Below the pieces are notes generated by a model. That model did no database searches and had not been told where the DNA came from. It was given only the letters and a program-made list of their open reading frames with translations. This document shows, one piece after another, positions 39,669 through 47,845 of a stretch of DNA of 64,000 bases (position 1 is its first letter; every line of letters starts with the position of its first letter). Origin of the DNA: Carnobacterium_A antarcticum (GTDB taxonomy: Bacteria > Bacillota > Bacilli > Lactobacillales > Carnobacteriaceae); NCBI RefSeq assembly GCF_042658365.1, contig NZ_JBHSQC010000025.1; one strand, given 5' to 3'. Both the position numbers and the translations under genes were made by a program.

Positions 39669-40934
39669 CTAATAGTTTGTATTTATTTCCTCTAAAATTC
39701 CTAATATTTCCTCATCAGACGGTTCAATCAATAAGTAATCAGTTACAGCTTGCTTGATCGTCGTTCGGTTTCCAGCTTCTCTCAAGAAATAGATATAGGA
39801 TTTTAAGAAGTCCTTATTTTGTCGAAACGCAGGATAAGCTTGTTCAAAAGCTTGTTCTGCTTTATCGTATTCTTCTAGTTTTTCATTAGCAACAGCTAAA
39901 TTCCAATAAAATTGAGGGTCAGACTGTCCATTTTGCAATGCCTGATCAATCAAATTCACGGTTTCTTCAATCCGTTCTTGTTTTAAGAGCAAATTACTAT
40001 AAGCTAATTGAAGACTTTCGTTTTCAGGCGCTAAAGCTATCGCTTCGAGGTAATAGTCTTCTGCTGTTTCTTCTTGTTCCAGCCTAAGTGCTACTTCTGC
40101 TCCAATCGCAAATAACTCATAATTGTATTGATCCATCCGAAGTCCTTCTTGAATGACCTCAGCTGCTTTCTCAAGTTGATTTTCTTCTTCCAAGCTTTGC
40201 GCTAAATTAGGATACACTGATGTATAACTTGGGTCTAAATCTTTTAATTTAAAAAACACTTCATTTGCGCGTTTAAACTCTTTCTGTTGCATATACGTTA
40301 TGCCCAACTCAAACAAACCATTGACTGTCTCATTCTCCTCAACACTTTGCTCAAGGTACTCCACTGCTTGGTCTAAGTCTCCTAAGGCGCTATAAGCACT
40401 CCCACAACGATTTGCTAAGTTGACCCCAGTAAACTCATCGTAACCTTGGATCATCAGTTCTTCATATGCTCGAATAGCTTGAGCATATTTTCCCATCGAA
40501 AAATGCAACTCTGCTAAAGCAAATTGGATAACGGGCTCATCCGGCAAAATATCTTTTGCTTTCAATAACTTTTGTTCGCTGACTTCATAAAGGCCTTGTA
40601 CTTGATACAAATCGGCTAAAACCAATAAAGCTTGCGGAAAGGTTTCGCTTTCTTCTGGTATATCTAGCAGCCAGTCCATGGCGCTATCAATTTCGTTAGC
40701 TTCGATAGCAATTTCTGCTAACCCAATTTTCAGTTCATCGTCTTCCGGATAAAGGGCTAATAATTGTTTGTATATCATTTGGGTTTCTTCCAAAAATCCT
40801 AGATGATATAAGTCATCGGCTAAATGATACAATTGTTCATCAGAATCGGTTGCTAAAGCTCGTTTAAAAAAATCATTTGCTTCATCTAACTGATTGTTTT
40901 GAAGAGCTTCCAGCATTTTTTGTCCATTATTCAT
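39669..40934 (-). CDS. ypiA: TPR-repeat protein YpiA
   Basis: A 421-residue helical protein made almost entirely of tetratricopeptide repeats, about 11 of them. Examples are QLYHLADDLYHLGFLEETQ, RCGSAYSALGDLDQAVEYLE and NLAVANEKLEEYDKAEQAFE. Acidic throughout. It is a protein-interaction scaffold without catalytic motifs. Context with ypiB matches B. subtilis. The aro genes that precede ypiA in Bacillus are absent; a 1.8 kb island lies upstream instead. Confidence 0.9.
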   Translation of the reverse strand: MNNGQKMLEALQNNQLDEANDFFKRALATDSDEQLYHLADDLYHLGFLEETQMIYKQLLALYPEDDELKIGLAEIAIEANEIDSAMDWLLDIPEESETFPQALLVLADLYQVQGLYEVSEQKLLKAKDILPDEPVIQFALAELHFSMGKYAQAIRAYEELMIQGYDEFTGVNLANRCGSAYSALGDLDQAVEYLEQSVEENETVNGLFELGITYMQQKEFKRANEVFFKLKDLDPSYTSVYPNLAQSLEEENQLEKAAEVIQEGLRMDQYNYELFAIGAEVALRLEQEETAEDYYLEAIALAPENESLQLAYSNLLLKQERIEETVNLIDQALQNGQSDPQFYWNLAVANEKLEEYDKAEQAFEQAYPAFRQNKDFLKSYIYFLREAGNRTTIKQAVTDYLLIEPSDEEILGILEEINTNY

Positions 40935-41545
40935 TTAATTAATCTACCTTTCTCATTCGCATTCATTCACTTTCATTTTACCACATCTTTGTTTCAATTG
41001 TGAAGACAGCGCTTTATTATTAAAGTTTTCTTTAAAAACCATCCAAAAAATTTGATTTTTAGCAGACCTCTTTTAACTCTTTTTTATTTAACCGTATTTT
41101 TCTAATAACATTAATCCGTTCAACCCTACCCTTACCCCAATTTAAATTAGTTTTTCCAGCCTTTAAATTTTAATAAATTACCTGCTCAATGTAAGCTTGC
41201 TGAATAAAATTGCTAGTCAGTTATTTGCTGGTTTTAAAACGTACACCACAACTTTTTACCTCTGCTTAGCCATATCCTTGGAGAGTATTTATGTATACAA
41301 AAAAATACCCGGTTCACTTAAGAATAGAACCCGTTTAGACCGGAAGAATAGTTGATGCCATAAAATCATACGTGGATTTTTGAGAAGAATTATAGTAAGT
41401 CAACATTGAACAAGTAAGCGAATTCAATTATTTGAATAGTATATTGTTAATGTTAAGATAGTAATATACTAAGATTGATTAACAGATTGGTTTACGTCAT
41501 TTGCTTTTAAACTTATTCCTAATTAGGAAAGGAGAAGGAGAAAAA
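40935..41545. other. Intergenic region upstream of ypiA and the lipoprotein gene
   Basis: About 600 AT-rich bases with no convincing gene, tRNA or riboswitch. A weak hairpin with a minus-strand T tract (TATTTTTTTG) is at about 41305-41335. It must hold the promoters of ypiA and the plus-strand lipoprotein. Its high AT content and lack of coding potential suggest decayed sequence. Confidence 0.4.
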
Positions 41546-42052
41546 ATGAAAAAACTAAGCATTACCATCACTATGCTGTTGGGTTTATTTATTTTAACCA
41601 GTTGCGATACTAGCAATGAGAACGAAGAAACTTCTACACAATCCTCTGTTGCACAAAGCGATACAACGAATACCAGTAGTTCGGAAGGTTCAGCAGAAAG
41701 TTCTTCGAGCACATCGGAAAATGCAATCGTTTCTGAAAATGAGTCTTCTATACAATCTTCTGTTGCACAAAGCGATACAACAAGTACCAGTAGTTCGGAA
41801 GATCCAGCAGAAAGCTCTTCAAGTACATCAGAAAATGTAATCAATTCTGAAGAAGAGGCTTTTAATTTCATCAAAGAGGAAACTGGAATAGAAGCAGATA
41901 ACACTGACATCGTCTATGGACTTTTAGACTCAGATGAAGATTCTTACACATTAAGACTAGTGAGTCAATCCTTACGAGAGCAAGGCGGTTCTGGAACTGT
42001 AGGTCTCTATAAAATTTATAAAGACGGTACTTATGAAGCAGAACCGAACTAA
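41546..42052 (+). CDS. Lipoprotein with Ser-rich tandem repeats
   Basis: A 168-residue lipoprotein starting MKKLSITITMLLGLFILTSC, with lipidation at Cys20. GGAGAAGGAG precedes the ATG. Residues about 30-107 consist of two copies of a 38-residue Ser/Glu/Thr-rich repeat (SSVAQSDTT and SSSSTSEN blocks), a flexible wall-spanning stalk. The C-terminal 60 residues (EEAFNFIKEETGIEADNTD, then GTVGLYKIYKDGTYE) form a small folded domain resembling PepSY-like or DUF-type modules of Lactobacillales lipoproteins. Function unknown. It is the only plus-strand gene in this part of the chromosome. Confidence 0.8.
   Translation: MKKLSITITMLLGLFILTSCDTSNENEETSTQSSVAQSDTTNTSSSEGSAESSSSTSENAIVSENESSIQSSVAQSDTTSTSSSEDPAESSSSTSENVINSEEEAFNFIKEETGIEADNTDIVYGLLDSDEDSYTLRLVSQSLREQGGSGTVGLYKIYKDGTYEAEPN
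41637..41864 (+). repeat. Two tandem 114-base repeats inside the lipoprotein gene
   Basis: Copies at 41637-41750 and 41751-41864 align without gaps at a 114-base offset (38 codons), sharing CACAAAGCGATACAAC and AGTAGTTCGGAAG. Differences are mostly silent, so the duplication is fairly recent and kept in frame. Confidence 0.9.
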
Positions 42053-42111
42053 ATTAATTTTTAGAGCGACTGTTTAAAACAATCACTTTCTGAAATACCT
42101 TTTTCTCAAAT

Positions 42112-42175
42112 AAAAAATACACTCCTACTTCTAATGCCATTCGGACATTCTAGAGTTTGGAAGTGTATTTTTATT
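42112..42175 (+). terminator. Terminator after the lipoprotein gene
   Basis: AAATACACT and AGTGTATTT pair across an internal loop, followed by TTTTATTTGATTTTTTT on the plus strand. Confidence 0.7.
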
Positions 42176-42460
42176 TGATTTTTTTGTTCTGGCTCTTTAT
42201 TGATTAATAGACTAATTTTTTCTAGTTGCCCGATACTAAATTATCCGACACAGATAATCGTAAATTTAATTGTCTGATTGCTGGAATGAAGGCTTATAAA
42301 CGTATGTAGAGATTATAAAAGAAAATTCGGTCCTCGCAATAGAGAGAACCATTAATTCTCGTATACAGTTAACAAAAAAAATATACCGTCTCGAATTCGA
42401 AACCTAGCTGCTTTGGCCATATACAAAGGACTGGTGAGCAAGTTAGACTAGATGGCAAGA

Positions 42461-42625
42461 ATTACCCTTTCATATTTCAGGCTCTCTCATACCTCCTTAT
42501 TATCCGAAAGAAACACACCGATAAAAGCCTTCATGGATTGCGTTGATCATAAAGATACTGAAATTACGAATCGTATCTATACTCACTACTCACGTCACAA
42601 ATTTTATGATACCTACTATTATTGA
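42461..42625 (+). pseudogene. Remnant of a tyrosine integrase C-terminus
   Basis: The plus frame reads ITLSYFRLSHTSLLSERNT, PIKAFMDCVDHKDTEI and TNRIYTHYSRH. This is the catalytic end of a phage-type integrase (compare HxLRHTHASLL, PIKAVMxRLGHKD, TLxxYTH). The Tyr of the active site is present (RIYTH), but the first His of H-x-x-R is lost, the GH box has become DH, and no upstream domain or start exists. It lies in a 690-base gap without other genes. It marks a former mobile element beside hup. Confidence 0.75.
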
Positions 42626-42692
42626 ACAACTTGAAGCTCGCGGATAATAAATTTCTGCTCGTATTTGCTATTCATTGAAATACTTAACCTCT

Positions 42693-42728
42693 AAAAACAA
42701 CAAGAACCCTTGATTTCTCAAGGGTTCT
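42693..42728 (-). terminator. Terminator of hup
   Basis: AGAACCCTTGA and TCAAGGGTTCT form an 11-pair stem; the minus strand continues TGTTGTTTTTAG. Confidence 0.85.
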
Positions 42729-42738
42729 AAGTCATGTA

Positions 42739-43014
42739 TTATTTAACTGCATCTTTAAGCGCTTTGCCTGGTTTGAACGCAGGTACTTTACTTGCAGCGA
42801 TTTGGATTTCTTCCCCTGTTTGAGGGTTACGACCTTTACGTGCAGCACGATCGCGAACTTCAAAGTTACCAAAACCGATGATTTGAACTTTTTCACCTTC
42901 ACTTAAGGTTGTTTGAATAGATTCAAAAACTGCATCTACTGCTGCAGTTGCATCTTTTTTAGTTAAGCCTGTTGAAGAAGCAACGTTTTCGATTAATTCT
43001 GCTTTGTTAGCCAT
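42739..43014 (-). CDS. hup: DNA-binding protein HU
   Basis: A 91-residue HU starting MANKAELIENVASSTGLTKK, with GGAGG eleven bases upstream; the longer upstream frame is not used. The beta-arm and signature GFGNFEVRDRAARKGRNPQ is intact, as is the C-terminal VPAFKPGKALKDAVK. It compacts DNA as a dimer. Monocistronic with its own promoter and terminator. Downstream of der in the order der, hup, as in Bacillus (hbs). Confidence 0.97.
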   Translation of the reverse strand: MANKAELIENVASSTGLTKKDATAAVDAVFESIQTTLSEGEKVQIIGFGNFEVRDRAARKGRNPQTGEEIQIAASKVPAFKPGKALKDAVK

Positions 43015-43155
43015 GTATATTTCACCTCCCTCGAAAAGAAGAATAGATGCTTTTTTTAAGAAGCAAATAAACATCATAATTTCATTTTTGAGTGGTCCAA
43101 AAATGAATCAATGCGAAATGCTACATTAGATTTTCTAAATGACATTTCATTTAAA

Positions 43156-43184
43156 AAGATATCATACAAATGCTGATACTGCAA
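43156..43184 (-). promoter_or_regulatory. Promoter of hup
   Basis: On the minus strand TTGCAG (43179-43184), 17 bases, then TATCTT (43156-43161), about 140 bases before the hup start. It is the best sigma-A-like match in the interval. Confidence 0.55.
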
Positions 43185-43308
43185 TGTATTTAACCAATTT
43201 CATTGCATTTTATCTGCTTTTTCTTTTTATCTTCATATTTATTTGAACCACTTTACTAAATGTGTTAAAATACTTTCTTTGCTTTTTCAAACTCATGATA
43301 AGAATGAA

Positions 43309-44622
43309 TTATTTCCGGCGACGAGTAAGGATTCGAATAGGCGTTCCTTCAAATACGAAGGTATCACGGATTCGATTTTCAAGGAAACGAGCATATGAAA
43401 AGTGCATCATTTCCGGCTCATTCACAAACACAACAAAAGTAGGTGGTTTTATCGCCACTTGAGTTGCATAGTAAATTCTTAAGCGTTTGCCTTTATCCGT
43501 CGGTGTCGGGTTCATTGCTACCGCATCCATGATCACATCGTTTAAGACTGAAGATTGAATACGCAATCTTTGATTGGCACTAACGCGTTTGATAACTTCG
43601 GGCAGTTTATTCAAACGTTGTTTGGTCAATGCTGAAACGAATACGATTGGAGCATAACTCAAGTAAGCAAATTCTTTACGGATATCATTTTCAAAATCTT
43701 TCATAGTACTGTTATCTTTTTCAAGAGTATCCCATTTATTGACAACGATAATAACACCTTTACCGGCTTCGTGAGCATAACCCGCGACCTTCTTATCTTG
43801 TTCTCTAATGCCTTCTTCAGCGTTTAACACTACAAGGACGACATCAGAACGTTCAATTGCTCTCAAAGCTCTTAAAACACTGTATTTTTCTGTCGTTTCA
43901 TAGACTTTACCGCGTTTCCTCATTCCAGCTGTATCGATCATCACGAATTCAGTTCCATCTTCATCCACAAATTCGGTATCAATAGCATCCCGAGTCGTTC
44001 CAGCAATATCAGAAACGATAACACGTTCTTCACCTAACATGGCATTTATAATGGAAGATTTTCCAACGTTAGGTCTTCCAATCAAACTAAATTTAATAAC
44101 AGATTCATCATCTTCTTCTTCTGTTTCTTCCGGAAAATGGCTGATTGCTGCATCCAACAAATCGCCTATCCCTAATCCGTGACTTCCTGATAGAGGAAAT
44201 GGTTCTCCTAAACCTAAAGTATAAAAATCAAAAATTTCGCTGCGCATTTCTGGATTGTCTACTTTATTAACAGCTAACAAAACAGGCTTATTGGTACGGT
44301 ATAATATTTTTGCTACATTTTCATCTGCATCAGTTACACTTTCTCTGCCGCTTGTGATAAAAATAATGACATCTGCTTCTTCCATTGCAATTTCTGCTTG
44401 GTATTTAATTTGGTCAAGGAATGGTTCATCCCCTATGTCAATTCCACCGGTATCAATCACATTAAATTCTTTTCCTAACCATTCAGCTGGAGCGTAAATA
44501 CGATCACGCGTTACACCTGAAATATCTTCGACGATTGAAATACGTTCTCCAACGATCCGGTTAAAAATAGTTGATTTGCCTACATTTGGACGACCAACGA
44601 TGGCGATAACTGGTTTTGCCAT
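43309..44622 (-). CDS. der: GTPase Der (EngA)
   Basis: A 437-residue ribosome-assembly GTPase with two tandem G domains. Domain 1 has GRPNVGKSTIFNRIVG and VIDTGGID; domain 2 has GRPNVGKSSIINAMLG and MIDTAGMRKRGKV; NKVD and NKWD are the guanine motifs. A C-terminal KH-like domain (residues about 350-437) binds the 50S subunit. The start MAKPVIAIV is chosen over an upstream in-frame extension. Upstream of hup and downstream of rpsA. Confidence 0.97.
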   Translation of the reverse strand: MAKPVIAIVGRPNVGKSTIFNRIVGERISIVEDISGVTRDRIYAPAEWLGKEFNVIDTGGIDIGDEPFLDQIKYQAEIAMEEADVIIFITSGRESVTDADENVAKILYRTNKPVLLAVNKVDNPEMRSEIFDFYTLGLGEPFPLSGSHGLGIGDLLDAAISHFPEETEEEDDESVIKFSLIGRPNVGKSSIINAMLGEERVIVSDIAGTTRDAIDTEFVDEDGTEFVMIDTAGMRKRGKVYETTEKYSVLRALRAIERSDVVLVVLNAEEGIREQDKKVAGYAHEAGKGVIIVVNKWDTLEKDNSTMKDFENDIRKEFAYLSYAPIVFVSALTKQRLNKLPEVIKRVSANQRLRIQSSVLNDVIMDAVAMNPTPTDKGKRLRIYYATQVAIKPPTFVVFVNEPEMMHFSYARFLENRIRDTFVFEGTPIRILTRRRK

Positions 44623-44763
44623 TGCTTTAGCCTCCTTCTTTTTATTTCTTATTCTTTTAGTTAGTTTATAGAACAAAGCTTGAACTTGCAAGCTTTTGCT
44701 GAAAGAAACCGGTTAAAACAATAAAATCCAAGCTTTTTTTTAAGATGATTCTCATTTTAAGAC

Positions 44764-44811
44764 AAAAAAAACGACATGCGGCTCAATTACACCACATGTC
44801 AGATTTTTTTA
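44764..44811 (-). terminator. Terminator after rpsA
   Basis: GACATGCGG and CCACATGTC pair with one mismatch, with TTTTTTTTG on the minus strand beyond. Confidence 0.75.
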
Positions 44812-44823
44812 CATTAACGTTAA

Positions 44824-46056
44824 TTATTTTTCTTCTTTAGTATCTTCTACATCAGAAGTGATATCTGACAATTGATCGCCTAGAATATCTCCTAAAGTAA
44901 ATCCAGTATCTGATTCCGGCATTTGGTAATCGGTTGTTTCTTCTTTTGCTTCTTGGAATGGTTTTTCTTCTAAGGCTTTAATGCTTAAAGATAAGCGTTG
45001 ATCAGTAGGATTAACATCCAGAACTTTCACTTTAATTTCTTGCCCTTCGCTCAAGACCTCATGCGGTGTTGCAATGTGGTTATGCGAAATTTGAGAAATA
45101 TGAACCAATCCTTCTACTCCAGGGAAAACTTCCACAAATGCACCAAAGCTCGTTAATCGTTTGACTGTACCGTCTAAGACTGAACCAACAGCTGCACGTT
45201 CTTCAATATTGTCCCATGGTCCTGGTAGTGTATCTTTGATAGACAACGAAATACGTCCTTCTTCTTCGTTAACAGAAAGAATTTTAACGTCGACTTCTTC
45301 TCCCACAGATAATACATCAGCAGGATTTTTAACATGTTCGTACGATAGTTGAGAAATATGAACCAAACCATCCACACCACCAAGATCAATGAAAGCCCCA
45401 AAGTTAGTTAAACGAGCAACTTTCCCTTTAACGGTCTCTCCTTCTGTCAGGTTTTTCATAACTTCTTTTTTCTTGATTTCATTTTCAGCTTGCAAAACAG
45501 CTTTATGAGAAAGTATCAATCGATTTTCACTTGGTTCGATTTCCATGATCTTAAAGGCTAATGTTTGTCCTTTGTAGCTTGAAAAATCATCAACAAAGTG
45601 AACATCTACCATTGATGCAGGCACAAACCCACGCACTCCTGCGTCTACGACTAAGCCGCCTTTAACAACTTCTTTAACCGGTGCTTCGATAATTGTTCCA
45701 TTTTCATAATCTGTTTGGATTTTTTCCCATACTTTTTTCGCGTCAATACGGCGTTTTGATAGCAGGTAGCTGCCATTTTCTTTATCTTTGATTTCTTTGA
45801 TAACAACTAAATCTACGACATCTCCGACGTTGACGATTTCGGTAACATCTTCAAAAGGAGCTGCTGATAACTCATTGTTTGGGATAACCCCTTCAACGCC
45901 GCCTCCGATGATTCCAACGATAGCTTGTTTATTATCTTGAATTTTTAATATTTCGCCTTGAACAGTATCCCCAATGTGGATTTCTTGTACGCTGTTTAAC
46001 GCGTCCATCATTGACTCTTGTTCTGATACTTCGTGATTGTCTGTATGATCTGTCAT
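44824..46056 (-). CDS. rpsA: 30S ribosomal protein S1 homologue
   Basis: A 410-residue protein with four S1 RNA-binding domains, starting near residues 28, 118, 206 and 291 (for example GKVARLTNFGAFIDLGGVDG and GTVKRLTSFGAFVEVFPGVE). Acidic N- and C-terminal tails. Firmicute S1 homologues have four rather than six domains and help some mRNAs dock on the ribosome. AGGAGG precedes the ATG. It lies downstream of cmk, the universal neighbour. Confidence 0.95.
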   Translation of the reverse strand: MTDHTDNHEVSEQESMMDALNSVQEIHIGDTVQGEILKIQDNKQAIVGIIGGGVEGVIPNNELSAAPFEDVTEIVNVGDVVDLVVIKEIKDKENGSYLLSKRRIDAKKVWEKIQTDYENGTIIEAPVKEVVKGGLVVDAGVRGFVPASMVDVHFVDDFSSYKGQTLAFKIMEIEPSENRLILSHKAVLQAENEIKKKEVMKNLTEGETVKGKVARLTNFGAFIDLGGVDGLVHISQLSYEHVKNPADVLSVGEEVDVKILSVNEEEGRISLSIKDTLPGPWDNIEERAAVGSVLDGTVKRLTSFGAFVEVFPGVEGLVHISQISHNHIATPHEVLSEGQEIKVKVLDVNPTDQRLSLSIKALEEKPFQEAKEETTDYQMPESDTGFTLGDILGDQLSDITSDVEDTKEEK

Positions 46057-46400
46057 GTTTTTGTCCTCCTAATTTAGCCAAATAACTATTCTTCATCTAT
46101 TTTAACTAATTTTTTAAAATATTGCCACCAAAACACCTGATGGATTGTAATCTGCTGCTTCAGCTTAATTTATTGATCAATAAACTTCGTTGGTTTTCCC
46201 TTGCTTGGTATGATCAAAAAAATAAAAGCAATTAGCTAAGGCACAGCATAAGTCTACTATCATTATACCGCTTATCATTGCTTTTTCAAAGGAAAGTGCT
46301 TTCAAAATCAATGTAGCACATTCTCTTTTTAACCGTTTTTTTATTACTGGTAAGGCACCGGTCAAAAAGAGAAAGATACGTTAATAAAGGAATTATTTCA
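46057..46400. other. Intergenic region between cmk and rpsA
   Basis: About 340 bases with no credible gene. Two short minus-strand frames exist but lack ribosome sites. The rpsA promoter should be here, but no clear pair of boxes is evident. No autoregulatory leader structure was recognised. Confidence 0.4.
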
Positions 46401-47075
46401 TTACTGCGTTTTTTCTTGAATAACTTCTTTGATTTTTTGAACAACTTGAGGAATATCCAAACTGGTCGTATCAACTAAAACAGCGTCTTTTGCTTGCGTC
46501 AAAGGTGAAGCAGAACGATGAGAATCTTTGTAATCACGATCAGCAATTTCTTTTTTCAGCGTCTCTAACGATGTTTCGATTCCCTTTTGCTGGTTTTCTT
46601 TATGACGTCTTTCAGCTCGCTCTTCGACACTTGCAACTAAAAATATCTTCACTTCAGCATTAGGTAAAACAGCTGTGCCAATGTCACGGCCATCCATAAC
46701 AACACCGCCTTGTCCAGCGATTTCTTTTTGTCTTTTTACTAACTCTTTTCTAACTTCACTGTGTGCAGCTACTGCAGAAACAAGGTTCGTTACATCTGGT
46801 TGTCTAATAGCTTCAGTTACTTCTTTTTGGTTTACAAATACCTTTTGTGTGTCATCAGAAGGTTCAAAAGAAATGTCGATTTCTTTTAATAGTTTCACCA
46901 AAGAAGGTTCATCAGTTGGATCTACCTTTTGTTGAAGCGCTTGGTAGGTCAATGCACGGTACATAGCTCCTGTGTCACAATAAACATAGCCTAAATCTTT
47001 TGCTACTATTTTAGCTACCGTGCTTTTTCCAGCTGAAGCTGGACCGTCTATCGCGATCATCATTTTTTTTTCCAT
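46401..47075 (-). CDS. cmk: Cytidylate kinase
   Basis: About 224 residues. It starts MEKKMMIAIDGPASAGKSTV with the P-loop GPASAGKST. Conserved CMP-binding parts are YCDTGAMYRALT and MDGRDIGTAVLPNAEV; the lid is ERAERRHKE. It phosphorylates CMP and dCMP. The start is taken at 47075, nine bases from AAGG; an in-frame upstream ATG is close to the same site. Upstream of rpsA. Confidence 0.97.
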   Translation of the reverse strand: MEKKMMIAIDGPASAGKSTVAKIVAKDLGYVYCDTGAMYRALTYQALQQKVDPTDEPSLVKLLKEIDISFEPSDDTQKVFVNQKEVTEAIRQPDVTNLVSAVAAHSEVRKELVKRQKEIAGQGGVVMDGRDIGTAVLPNAEVKIFLVASVEERAERRHKENQQKGIETSLETLKKEIADRDYKDSHRSASPLTQAKDAVLVDTTSLDIPQVVQKIKEVIQEKTQ

Positions 47076-47100
47076 TATCATAAGCCTTCTTTCTATTTTC

Positions 47101-47127
47101 AAACTAAAAGCCGTCCAAGGACGGCTT
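47101..47127 (-). terminator. Terminator between the LysM gene and cmk
   Basis: AAGCCGTCC and GGACGGCTT form a nine-pair GC-rich stem with a two-base loop; the minus strand continues TTAGTTTG. Tail is short, so termination may be partial. Confidence 0.65.
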
Positions 47128-47148
47128 CTAGTACCTATTCTATTCTCA

Positions 47149-47784
47149 TTAATTAACTTTTAACACAGTACCCACAGAGACTTCATCTCCCGAAATGCCG
47201 TTCAGTGCTTTTAGTTCTTCAGTTGTCATCCCATGATTTAACGCAATCCGGTAAAGGTTATCGCCAGCTTTAACAGTATATGTATTTCCAGTTTCTGCTG
47301 GTGTCTCTACTTCAGGTGTTTCCACTTCAGGCGTCTCTTCGATCGGCGCTTCTTCAATAATTTCTGGAGTAGATTGTTCTGGTTCTTCTTGCTCAATGAC
47401 AGCTTCAGATTCAACCGGCGTTTCCGCTATACTGCTTTCTTCTGACGAAACAGATTCTGAACTTTCTTCGCTTGATGAACTAGATGATTTTTTCGCTTCA
47501 GAACTTGATTCCGTACTGCTGTTTTGCGTAATCGTTATTTTATCTTCAGCAGGTTTTAGTTCATCAGCACGACCGCTGTTGGTGTACCATAAATAAGTCG
47601 CTACTGGCAGAATTATCAGAAGCGCTAAAAAAATAAAAAGCGAAGTCAATATTGGAGAAATACCCCCTTTGGCTTTTTTGCGAGCTATCCTTGACTGTTC
47701 ATCATTCGCTAAGCCATCTTCATCGTCAAATTTACGAGACCATATTTCGTCTTTTTGATTGTTTTTAGATTTTTTCCCCGCCAT
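47149..47784 (-). CDS. ypbE: Membrane-anchored LysM protein (YpbE-like)
   Basis: A 211-residue bitopic protein. A charged cytoplasmic tail (residues 1-42) precedes one membrane helix (ILTSLFIFLALLIILPVATY). A Ser/Glu/Pro-rich spacer of about 90 residues then reaches a C-terminal LysM domain (YTVKAGDNLYRIALNHGMTT to GTVLKVN) that binds peptidoglycan. It is downstream of recQ, as YpbE is in B. subtilis. The role is probably wall-associated; no catalytic domain. Confidence 0.88.
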   Translation of the reverse strand: MAGKKSKNNQKDEIWSRKFDDEDGLANDEQSRIARKKAKGGISPILTSLFIFLALLIILPVATYLWYTNSGRADELKPAEDKITITQNSSTESSSEAKKSSSSSSEESSESVSSEESSIAETPVESEAVIEQEEPEQSTPEIIEEAPIEETPEVETPEVETPAETGNTYTVKAGDNLYRIALNHGMTTEELKALNGISGDEVSVGTVLKVN

Positions 47785-47845
47785 AAATATTCCTCCTAAA
47801 GATAATTCGCTTTTATTGTACCATATTTCGTTTCATCTTGTCCTA

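Noticed and set aside
41497..41910. 137-codon minus-strand frame over the lipoprotein gene
   Set aside because: It is the mirror of the Ser-rich repeats; the plus-strand gene has a signal peptide, lipobox and ribosome site.
42400..42440. T-arm-like sequence GGTTTCGAATTCGAGAC on the minus strand
   Set aside because: No acceptor or anticodon arm can be built around it, so it is not a tRNA; at most a chance match near the integrase remnant.
42739..43077. N-terminally extended HU
   Set aside because: The upstream in-frame codons are not conserved in HU and the GGAGG site fits MANKAEL at 43014.
44623..44691. N-terminal extension of Der
   Set aside because: The extra residues are unlike Der proteins, which begin at MAKPVIAIVGRPN.
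46177..46474. Short minus-strand frames between cmk and rpsA
   Set aside because: No ribosome site, no family likeness, and one overlaps cmk in another frame.
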